Shown here: positions 1-6,194 of the stretch, one piece after another
How the letters are laid out: each line of letters starts with the position of its first letter
Position numbering within the stretch: the stretch's first letter is position 1
Assembly: GCA_009785885.1 (NCBI GenBank)
Contig: WQUE01000261.1
Location: 1-9,709 of the forward strand
Direction: 5' to 3'
DNA: 9,709 nt
From: Actinomycetes bacterium
GTDB taxonomy: Bacteria; Actinomycetota; Actinomycetes; Propionibacteriales; Propionibacteriaceae
Position numbers and translations under genes: made by a program
Notes under the pieces: model-generated
The model's database searches: none
What the model saw: only the letters and a program-made list of their open reading frames with translations
Told to the model about the DNA's origin: nothing

Positions 1-8
1 GGCACCTC

Positions 9-330
9 CTACCCTGACCTCCGCCTTGCCTGGTTGGCGAGAATCTGGTCGCCAACCGCACGACACTGATTGACATCGCTCGTGGGGTCGTAGTCGTGGA
101 TCATGGGTGCCTGGTCCGAATCGACGGAGAACAGCCGCCCGTACTGGCGGTGGCGACGTGTGAAACCCTCCGCATAGAGACAGTCATCCTTCGACGTCGC
201 CTGCGACCAGGATCAACTCGCGCACCTCTCCCGGCGCCACAACCGAATCAGCCAGCGGCACCCGCCTCGTCCAGTTCGATGGGAAGTCCGGCTGGCCTGG
301 GGACGGTGCTGCATCCCCGACGGCCTCCCC
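9..330 (-). pseudogene. C-terminal remnant of a lipoprotein-family paralogue, frameshifted
   Basis: On the minus strand, about 65 codons ending in TAG at 11-9 match the C-terminus of the intact lipoprotein at 3683-3033. Both share DDCLYAEGFT, GRLFSVDSD, APMI, NQC and QILANQA, including two conserved cysteines. Near 203-206 this copy lacks two bases (GTC G-- CAG against GTC GTT CAG in the intact gene). Homology therefore continues in another frame as PDFPSNW, DSVVAPGE and LILV up to about 305, then fades into a Pro/Ser/Gly-rich stretch. The signal peptide and lipobox are absent. The last 47 bases (1-47) match 3025-3071 at 46 positions, much closer than the rest. An AGGAGG ribosome binding site (10-5) overlaps the stop and points out of the window, so another gene probably follows. 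Function of the family is unknown. The 2-base loss could in principle be a sequencing error, but the missing N-terminus could not. Confidence 0.82.
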
Positions 331-403
331 GGATGTGGAGGGTACCGCGGGCTCAGGTTGCCCCGGCGTGGCGCCGGTCTGGACGTGCCCGTGTCGGTAC
401 CCC

Positions 404-1653
404 TCACGCGGAGGCCTGGGGCTGTCCGGGCCCCAGCCGGACCGCTCCGAGGGCGCGGGCCCCGCGCCCGACGCCGAAGCTGCCGAGCGTCGCGACGATG
501 AAGATGACCCCCGCCACCCCCATCGTTATCGTCGGGCCCAGGTGGTCGGACAGCGGCCCGACCGCGGCCATGCCGATGAAGAACGCCGAAGACATGACGA
601 CATTCATCAGGGAGAACAACCGTCCCCGCATGTCCGCGTCCACGACAGCCACGAACAGCACCTGCGTGGCGACCTCCTCCGGTCCGTACGCGACGCCCCA
701 CACGACCCACAGCAGGCAGAACCACAGGTAGCCGGGGTGCGCGAGCATGACGATGTTCACCGCGCCATACAGGAGGCCGGCGCCGATCAGCCACCGGCGG
801 ACCCCGCCGGGGAAGCGCATCTTGCCCGCGACGATGGAGGACACCACTGACGCGGCCCGTAGCACGCGGAGGCGATCCCGTAGGCGAGGGAGCCATGGCC
901 GAGGCTCGTCGTGATGTAGGGGACGGCGGTCATCGTGCCCAGCGGGACACCGATGAACGAGACAAGCCAGTACACGAACAACGTTCTGACCGCGGGTCGC
1001 CGCACGACGTGGGCCACAGCTTCCCGCAAGGCCCTCCACGACGACGTTCCGGCAGCGCCAGCCCGGGCCTCAGCGGTGTTCAGAGGAGGCAGGAGCCAGG
1101 CAACCAGGGCGTAGGCGACGTAGCCCGTGGCGCACCACGCCAGCGTCCAGACCCCACCGACCAAGCCCACGAGAGCGCCCCCGGCAAGCGGCGCCACCAT
1201 CTGCACGGCGAACGACAACCCGGCGCGTCGCCCGACGAACTCCTGGTACCGGTCGCCGAACAGGTCCGGGAGGCTGGCCCTCAGGGCGGGCTTCTCGAAC
1301 GCCGCGAGACTGGAGGACACGAACGCCATCGCCATGACGCCCGCTGTTCCGGCGTACGTCCACGCCATGGCCGCCCCGACGAGCAAGGCACTGCGGGCCA
1401 GGTTCGCGGCAACGATGAACCTGCGGCGGTCCATCCGGTCGACTTGCGGCGCCCCGAGCGCCCCGAACACCAACGTGGGGACGAGTCCCACAAGCGACAC
1501 GAGGGCGGCACGCGTCAGGCTTCCCGTGCTGCCGTATACCAGGAGCGGGACGGCGACGGACACCATGCCCGACGTCAGTTCCGACAGCACGAGTCCGGTG
1601 AGAACCTTTGCCTCGACCAGGTCGTGCCTGGCTCCCATTGGCATGCGCACCAC
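404..1653 (-). pseudogene. MFS efflux transporter, full length but with one frameshift
   Basis: Two overlapping minus-strand frames together make a transporter of about 415 residues, the normal size of a 12-helix MFS protein. The first frame (from 1653) has hydrophobic segments such as SGMVSVAVPLLVYG, ALVSLVGLVPTLVFGALGAP and LVGAAMAWTYAGTAGVMA. It also has the typical loop between helices 2 and 3 with the DRMDRRR motif. It loses sense after GIASACYG. The second frame picks up at SVVSSIVAGKM and runs through WFCLLWVVWGVAYGP and a C-terminal helix pair to TGA at 406-404. Loss of one base near 856-858 joins them (TAC GG- GCC GCG). Likely starts are GTG 1653 or ATG 1644, the latter with GGGTGG upstream. 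The gene begins about 38-47 bases after the YcaO stop, so the two were probably co-transcribed. I infer export of the product made by that YcaO enzyme. Family assignment is firm; substrate unknown. Confidence 0.85.
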
Positions 1654-1690
1654 CCATCTTGTCTGTCATGCACCTGCTCAGTCAGTCTCG

Positions 1691-2347
1691 TCATGCGTGG
1701 GGGAAGGGACTCCCGTTCATCTCGTGAAGCTCTCGTGGTCGTTCGACGAGACCAAGCTCGTGGGGTACGGCTTGCAGCCTACCATGACCGAGCATCGGCA
1801 ATGCGGCCGCGAAATTCGCAACCAGGCCGGGAATGATCACACGGACCACGTGGAGGCCTGCGGACAACACGTCAGGCGTTGTCACCTCGGCGACCAGTAT
1901 GCCATAACCGCGTTCCAGGATCATTTTCTGGTATTGTTCCAGTGACCTGTCGACAAGCTCATTCTCGCCCGGCCACGCCTCAGTCTCATGGACATCGATC
2001 AAGTGGCTGATCGGCTCACGAGCTCGCGCGTCGAGGTAGTACTGCTGCTGCGCAGCCAGCTCGTTAATGTCGCGGAAGTCGCTTCTGAAGTCGTTGAGAT
2101 AGCGACGGTCACTCCGGAAGGGCTTCAGCCAGCCACCGCCGATCAGCCCCATCCCGATCGCCCATGCGAGATTGCTGTCTGCCCGAAGCATGTCTCGGCT
2201 GCCAGTCTGCAGTGTCAGGGCTTCCGTCCAGGCTTTCTTCAGCGCCTCACCATATGTTGGCCGCGCGGCAAATCCGACGTTGAGCAGTCTTTGCCCAGGA
2301 TGCTCGACGACGGCAGCCACAACCGGCATGTGAAACTCATGGGGGAG
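1691..2347 (-). pseudogene. C-terminal half of a YcaO-family cyclodehydratase
   Basis: YcaO enzymes use ATP to activate peptide amide bonds, making azolines, thioamides or amidines in ribosomal peptides. Numbering from ATG 2329, the remnant (212 residues) carries C-terminal landmarks of the family. MPVVAAVVEHPG opens it. An ALKKAWTEALTLQ segment holds the ExxxxQ ATP-binding signature (E36, Q41). ILVAEVTTPDVLSAG is followed by VVRVIIPGL (residues 161-169), the typical 'vvrvvvPGL' strand. The end, MNGSPFPHA, resembles the proline-rich C-terminus important in azoline-forming members. A complete enzyme is about twice as long; the N-terminal half with the SxGxxxG ATP motif is missing. In-frame TGA at 2350-2348 closes the frame upstream, and I find no YcaO-like sequence in the other frames up to 2830. 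Homology may begin at HEFHM, just upstream of ATG 2329. It is almost certainly non-functional. An MFS gene follows on the same strand. No precursor peptide was found. Confidence 0.85.
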
Positions 2348-2350
2348 TCA

Positions 2351-2824
2351 GGGTGCCTGCCGTTCGGAGTCCGGGCCTGCCACCGTCGGCACTGGAGGTG
2401 ACTTACCTGCATGCGAGGACGGCCCGCCCCGGGGTCGGTGCATCCCAGGACCATGGTGGTGGGGACGACGCGACACCAGAGGCGCGCAACTCACGCCACA
2501 GATGGCTCGCCGGGCCGGCGGAAGCGAACATGGTATGAACTGCGCGGCCGTCTGGGCCGATTCGGGGTACGGAAGTCATACCACGTCTTGCCGCGGGGTC
2601 CTCAGAGCCCCAATGTGGTACGACTTGCGTACCCGGAGGTGGGGACGACTGACGGAGACCCGGCGGACGACTCGGGCTGAGGCGGGTCCCACAACACACG
2701 TGCCACCGGGGAGGTGTGGACGACCGGTGCCGCGCCGGAGAGTTACCCCGAGAGGGGTCCCGAGGTGCGGAGGTGACCCGGGACTTGTTCGGACGTAGCG
2801 ATCCGCTGTGGGGCGTTTTATCCG
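2351..2824. other. Non-coding stretch with palindromes and G-rich repeats
   Basis: About 475 bases without a credible gene. Open frames exist on both strands, but their products are Arg/Pro/Ser-rich, have no domain character and lack convincing ribosome binding sites. The stretch holds a composite palindrome (2563-2636), a related half-site at 2531-2543, several copies of a GAGGTGGGGACGAC-like motif near 2457, 2637 and 2709, and the left arm of a strong hairpin at its right edge. It separates the truncated lipoprotein N-terminus from the truncated YcaO remnant, so it probably contains one or more recombination junctions. Confidence 0.6.
2563..2636. repeat. Large imperfect inverted repeat (22-base arms, 30-base spacer)
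   Basis: The left arm 2563-2584 and right arm 2615-2636 are reverse complements at 19 of 22 positions. Each contains GTGGTAYGACTT reading toward the outside from the centre. Inside the spacer a smaller potential hairpin pairs GGGG (2594-2597 region) with CCCC (2608-2611 region). As RNA this would fold into a long stem with an apical stem-loop. As DNA it resembles paired binding sites or a short palindromic repeat element. A third partial copy, TGGTATGAACTGCG, lies at 2531-2544. No protein-coding role is visible. Confidence 0.65.
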
Positions 2825-2849
2825 TCACAGTCGACGGACAAAACGCCCC
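2810..2849. terminator. Strong 17-bp stem hairpin, possible bidirectional terminator
   Basis: The arms 2810-2826 and 2833-2849 pair at 16 of 17 positions; the remaining pair is A opposite C, or G-U wobble read from the minus strand. The loop is six bases (ACAGTC). Stem ends are GGGGCGTTTT and AAAACGCCCC. No run of T follows on either side, so it is not a classical intrinsic terminator, although many actinomycete terminators lack the U-tract. It lies just downstream of the truncated lipoprotein fragment on the minus strand and would stop that operon. It could instead be the end of a mobile or rearranged segment. Confidence 0.55.
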
Positions 2850-3022
2850 GCAAGGCCACGCGCGCGGATGAGTTCACCCGGGAGGACGCCGCGGCCACCC
2901 GGATCCAGCGTGCCGTCCCGGCTGCCCGCGCAAGATGACAGCCAGGGCAAGGTGGCGGCGACCACGAAGGTCGCCGCCACCCTTCCGAGCCCAAGTCGTT
3001 GCCCGTGAGGCTGGGTTGACAC
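2825..3022 (-). pseudogene. N-terminal remnant of a second lipoprotein paralogue
   Basis: A 65-codon frame starts at GTG 3022, six bases after a perfect AGGAGG that overlaps the stop codon of the upstream lipoprotein gene. Residues 1-43 match the start of that protein: a basic n-region, a hydrophobic segment VAATFVVAATLPW, the lipobox LSSC (Cys31) and the GTLDPGG that follows. Twenty-four bases (2893-2916 and 3563-3586) are identical between the copies. After GTLDPGG the match ends abruptly near 2890, and the remaining RGVLPGELIRARGL tail is unrelated and Arg-rich, so the gene is cut off. About 170 residues are missing. The 9-330 remnant could be the displaced C-terminus of this same gene or part of a separate copy. 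If translated, the product would be a lipidated stub with no domain. Confidence 0.8.
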
Positions 3023-3028
3023 CCGGCA

Positions 3029-3034
3029 CCTCCT
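3029..3034 (-). promoter_or_regulatory. AGGAGG ribosome binding site coupling two lipoprotein genes
   Basis: Reads AGGAGG on the minus strand, overlaps the TAG stop (3035-3033) of the intact lipoprotein gene, and lies six bases before GTG 3022. It fixes the start of the truncated second paralogue and shows that the two were organised as a translationally coupled tandem pair. The identical arrangement occurs at 10-5, next to the stop of the other remnant. Confidence 0.8.
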
Positions 3035-3683
3035 ACCCTGACCTCCGGCTTGCCTGGTTGGCGAGAATCTGCTTCACAATGGCATCACACTGATTGAGAT
3101 CAGTCTCGGGATGGTAATAGTAGATCATGGGAGCCCCATCCGAATCCACCGAGAACAGCCGCCCAAACTCGCGGTAGCGAAGAGTGAAACCCTCGGCATA
3201 GAGACAGTCATCTTGTGACGTGGCCTGAACGACAATGATCAATTGGCGTTCCTGTCCCGGCTCGACCACTGACTGGTTCAGGGCCACCCTCGTTTCCCAA
3301 TTCGCGGGCATGTCTGGCCAGCCCTGTGGCGCAGCATCGTTTTCGTCATCCTGCGGGAGAGGCGGAATCCAGCCGCCGCCAGTGATTGCATGGTCACGGC
3401 TCAGCGTGTCCGCATCAACTATCTCCAGGCCGTGAGCTCCAATGAGACTGACTGAAACCAGGGCAGCCGACCCTGTCTGGGACCCGTTCGTCAGGATCAC
3501 GCCGAAGCCATTGGGCCGCCCGTCCGGCGATCGCGGCATCTGGGCCACGTAGCCGCCGTCGAGGCCACCCGGATCCAGCGTGCCGTACTGGCCACTCGCG
3601 CATGAGGACAACCAGGGCAGAGCGACGACGACAAGCGTCGCCGCCGCCCACGTCAGCTTACCCGGCACTCGATGTGGCGACAT
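3033..3683 (-). CDS. Putative secreted lipoprotein, unknown function
   Basis: The 216-residue product has a lipoprotein signal peptide: a basic n-region MSPHRVPGK, a hydrophobic core AAATLVVVALPW and the lipobox LSSC, with Cys28 as the lipidated residue. The mature part has no domain I recognise. It has hydrophobic strands (GFGVILTNG, SAALVSVSLIG, RQLIIVVQATS) suggesting a small beta-rich fold, and two further cysteines (DDCLYAEGF and LNQCDAI) that are also kept in the 9-330 paralogue and may form a disulfide. ATG 3683 overlaps the end of the upstream secreted-protein gene by 26 bases; GTG 3668 is an alternative start that would still keep the lipobox. The overlap implies translational coupling, so the two proteins probably act together at the cell surface. 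It is the only intact member of the local lipoprotein family. Codon use is visibly less GC-biased than in the genes beyond 5500. Confidence 0.85.
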   Translation of the reverse strand: MSPHRVPGKLTWAAATLVVVALPWLSSCASGQYGTLDPGGLDGGYVAQMPRSPDGRPNGFGVILTNGSQTGSAALVSVSLIGAHGLEIVDADTLSRDHAITGGGWIPPLPQDDENDAAPQGWPDMPANWETRVALNQSVVEPGQERQLIIVVQATSQDDCLYAEGFTLRYREFGRLFSVDSDGAPMIYYYHPETDLNQCDAIVKQILANQASRRSG

Positions 3684-4973
3684 ACAACAATCCTGGAGTG
3701 CCTGCGGGTTTGTCCCATACCCCGCACAAGTACTGCTTGGCCTTGAACGTGTAGCTCACTATTGTTGTGGTGCTGTAGCCGGTGTTGGCGGAGAGGTTCA
3801 CGTTGATGTCGGAGAGCCCGACACTGACGCCATTGGTCCACGTGACCGCCTTTGTCCGATTCTCCGTCCAGGTCATACCGGCTGGCTCCTCCAGGCAGTC
3901 GGAGGGACTCGCGTGTAGAGCTGTCCCCGAAGTGCCCTCTGATGCTCCACCCGTGAAGCGGATCGGTTTGACCACATAACTCAGGCTCGACCGCCACCAG
4001 TACGTGTACACCTCGTCGCGGTAACGTCCATAGTCGAACGTCACGTAGTAGTAGATGTTGTGGATCCCAGACTTGGAGCCGAAACCGAGCGTCACGGTGC
4101 TGGATGCGTTCATGGTCCCGCTCTGCGAATAGGAGCCGGCCTTCCCTGATGCGGAGACGCCAATGCCAAGACTGCTCGACGCCCCCTTGACATACGTGAA
4201 CTGCGCCGTGGCGTAGTTGCTCTTGCTGGATGTCTGGCCCACCAGCACCCACTGAGTCCATGACTTCTCAAGGGTTTCGTAGTAGCAGGTCACGCCGTCG
4301 GGAGAACAGTACCCATAGTTCGCGGGCATGACCCCACTAGCCCCTGCAGCCGCAGCCTTGAGCTGAGTGGCGGTGGCGGCGGTGCCCGGCAGGGCCACGG
4401 CACCGTTGTGGGTCGCCAGACTGGCGGCCGTGACCGTGGAGTTCGACGGGGTGCCGCCGGTGACGGTGGCCGCCATGAGCCCGCCCACCACCGTTCCGTC
4501 CTTCATCGCCGGGTCAGCCTGCAGGAGGTTGACCGCCTGGGTGCCCGCCTGCGTCAGCGTGGGCACGACGACCTGCTGGTACTCGGATTTCATGGATGCC
4601 AAGGTTGCGATCACTCCGGCCTGAGGGAACATGTACGTCCCGGAAACATCCGTGACCGTGGCAGCGACCAGCGGGAACTGCACCCGCTGCCCGACCCGCA
4701 CCGAAGCCGTAGAAGCCTGCGATGGGGCCGCGAACAAGAACACGGGAACACCCGCCCCCACGGGCCTCCCGCTCGCGGCCGTGACAACGCCCTTCAAGGC
4801 GAACGGGCCTGCCCCTCCAGGCGCCGACACCGGAGTACCCGGAGCCAGAACCTGCAAGGCGGCCAGGTCAGCGCTCCACGTGGCAGCCGACGCGGGTTGC
4901 GCCGGAATCATCCCGGCTATGACCACGCCCCCCCCACGAGTGTTGCGCCGACGATGCGGTAGAGGCGATTCAT
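3658..4973 (-). CDS. Large secreted protein with a frameshift-prone poly-G tract in its signal peptide
   Basis: The well-supported body of the gene is in one frame from GTG 4926 to TAA at 3660-3658 (422 codons). The natural start is ATG 4973, preceded by GAGAGGAGATCGTG, but it is one base out of frame. A run of eight G (4935-4928) lies between. With nine G the protein would be 438 residues and begin MNRLYRIVGATLVGGG, followed by VVIAGMIPAQPASAA, a textbook Sec signal peptide cleaved near residue 31. From GTG 4926 alone the hydrophobic segment is too short. Mature part: a region like a surface beta-sandwich (FALKGVVTAASGRPV, ATVTDVSGTYMFP), an Ala/Thr-rich linker, then a C-terminal beta-rich domain with Ser/Gly/Tyr-rich strands and four cysteines (GYCSPDGVTCYYE, DCLEEP, LCGVWD). 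I do not recognise the family. It overlaps the lipoprotein gene. Either phase-variable, a pseudogene, or a homopolymer read error. Confidence 0.8.
4928..4935 (-). repeat. G8 homopolymer inside the signal-peptide coding region
   Basis: Eight consecutive C on the plus strand (G8 in the gene). In the present length, translation from ATG 4973 reaches TAG at 4919-4917 after 18 codons. G9 (or G6) would join the start to the 422-codon body. This is the classic layout of a slipped-strand contingency tract, but I see only one allele. Confidence 0.85.
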
Positions 4974-5334
4974 CACGATCTCCTCTCTACTGCTTGTCGT
5001 GCTGATGACCCGCCCGCCTGACACCAGCATCAGGCTGACGACGCTGCCCCATAACCCGGGACGAGGTGACTCAGGAGAGGATGGCAGCACTCATGACACT
5101 AGACCGCAGCAGGGGCCCGCGTTCGGGTCGTCGGCGATTCGATGGTCGGTTCACTCTCGGCCAAGCCTGCAGCCTCGCCATGCCGGCGCCTCGGTTGGCG
5201 CACATCATCCGGACGTCCGCCTCCGGCTTCGGGGGAAGCGGGCAGGCCGGGGCACATCGGGGCCCGCGGCGTCGGTCTGCCCGCCCGACCCGCACGGTTC
5301 GCCCAGGGCCGCCCCAGGAATCCACCCGAACCCA
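4974..5334. other. Divergent intergenic region without a credible gene
   Basis: Together with the leader at 5366-5497 this makes about 520 bases between divergent genes. Nearest the minus-strand gene it holds a ribosome binding site (AGAGAGGAGA) and a small dyad (GCCTGA at 5016-5021 with TCAGGC at 5030-5035) that would fall in the 5' leader of the secreted-protein transcript. A TAGTGT box on the minus strand (5101-5096) could be its -10 element, but no good -35 precedes it. From about 5110 to 5334 I see only GC-rich sequence whose open frames look like shadows. Confidence 0.5.
5096..5101 (-). promoter_or_regulatory. Candidate -10 box for the secreted-protein/lipoprotein operon
   Basis: TAGTGT on the minus strand, of the TAnnnT type used by actinomycete housekeeping sigma factors. 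It would give a leader of about 115 bases before ATG 4973. The sequence 17 bases upstream is a poor -35, so this rests on one hexamer only. Confidence 0.25.
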
Positions 5335-5365
5335 TCGACACGCACCCCCCCCCGGGGTCTAGAGT
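5335..5365 (+). promoter_or_regulatory. Promoter with a poly-C tract in its spacer
   Basis: TCGACA (5335-5340) as -35 and TAGAGT (5360-5365) as -10 flank a 19-base spacer that contains nine C (5345-5353) followed by four G. A 17-18 base spacer is usual, so loss of one or two C would bring the elements to standard spacing. A GTGGT-C-ACCAC dyad (5364-5374) overlaps the predicted transcription start and could bind a regulator. It drives the secreted-protein gene at 5498 after a leader of about 125 bases. Confidence 0.45.
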
Positions 5366-5497
5366 GGTCACCACGTCGAAGACGGGACCGACCGGTCGCC
5401 CACAGCCGCCATGGGTCGTCCAGTCGCCTCGCGCCTTCCCCGTGCTGGTCACGGAGCCGGCCGCTCGGGTCGGCACAGCCGGCGAGGAGGCTTTGCC

Positions 5498-6181
5498 GTG
5501 AAGAACCCGATCCAGCGGCGCCGGGCCGCGAGACGAACCCTCGCGTCCGCATTCACCACACTTACCGCGGCATCCGCGTTCGTGGCCACGACAGCCCTGC
5601 CCGCCAACGCGACGCCGCCCGTGGACACGCACGGGCTCACGATCGTCCACGCGGCGGCCGACGTCCCCGGTTCCCTGGCCGACGCCTACGCGGCAGCCGC
5701 CACGGTCGCGATGGGCGCACCCGACGACTTCGGCTACCCGTCGATCGACGGCAACGCCGTGGACCTGCCGACCGTCTCCCCCGCCGCCGTGGCGCTGCAG
5801 ACCAGCCCGCCGGACGTGGTCAAGGCGACGCTCAACGGCTACGCCAAGGGCCCGGCGAAGAAGGCCGGCGACCCGACACCCGACAAGGCGCCCAACCTCG
5901 GGAGCTTGCTCGATCATGTGGTACTCACGCACCCCGCCCACGGGAAGAGCGTCGCCAGGCTGCAGGAGATCGGCAACCAGGTGTTCGACCTGGGACAGCT
6001 GCCCGCCTTCGCCGATGCGGCCGTCACCGAATCGGGCATCGACGCGTCCGGGCACATCATTCTCACCGTGGGTCGCCTGACCGACAACCTCGCGGCCGGC
6101 ATCGTCGCACGCTTCGGGACGGACGACATACGGATCGTCATCGATCCGTCGTCGGCGTCCACCCTGGCGACACGTGGCTGA
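5498..6181 (+). CDS. Putative secreted protein, unknown function
   Basis: GTG 5498 is chosen because GAGGAGG (5484-5490) lies seven bases before it and because the product then begins with a signal peptide. That peptide has an Arg-rich n-region (MKNPIQRRRAARR), a hydrophobic Ala/Thr-rich core and a likely cleavage after ANA at residue 38. A longer frame from 5411 lacks such support. The 227-residue protein has no cysteine in its mature part. Its C-terminal segment, SGHIILTVGRLTDNLA through RFGTDDIRIVIDP, resembles the small beta-alpha unit found before the catalytic domain in secreted actinomycete serine proteases, but no His/Asp/Ser catalytic motifs follow. That similarity is from memory and weak. 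The next gene starts 13 bases after the stop, so the two form an operon and may act together in the envelope. Confidence 0.8.
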   Translation: MKNPIQRRRAARRTLASAFTTLTAASAFVATTALPANATPPVDTHGLTIVHAAADVPGSLADAYAAAATVAMGAPDDFGYPSIDGNAVDLPTVSPAAVALQTSPPDVVKATLNGYAKGPAKKAGDPTPDKAPNLGSLLDHVVLTHPAHGKSVARLQEIGNQVFDLGQLPAFADAAVTESGIDASGHIILTVGRLTDNLAAGIVARFGTDDIRIVIDPSSASTLATRG

Positions 6182-6194
6182 CCGGGGGTGACTC

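Noticed and set aside
96..896. Long open frames on both strands overlapping the lipoprotein remnant and transporter
   Set aside because: Products are Arg/Pro/Ala-rich without domains, while the minus-strand frames carry clear lipoprotein and MFS homology.
2563..2636. Integron attC site or CRISPR repeat
   Set aside because: No GTTRRRY core and no integrase nearby. The copies are inverted rather than regularly spaced direct repeats.
2403..2828. A 141-codon minus-strand frame between the YcaO and lipoprotein remnants
   Set aside because: Pro/Ser/Arg-rich composition, no domain, no good ribosome binding site, and it spans the palindromes. I also looked for a short Cys/Ser/Thr-rich RiPP precursor here and found none I could support.
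340..2880. Insertion sequence carrying the YcaO/MFS segment
   Set aside because: No transposase or integrase remnant, and I found no matching terminal inverted repeats or target duplication at the two edges.
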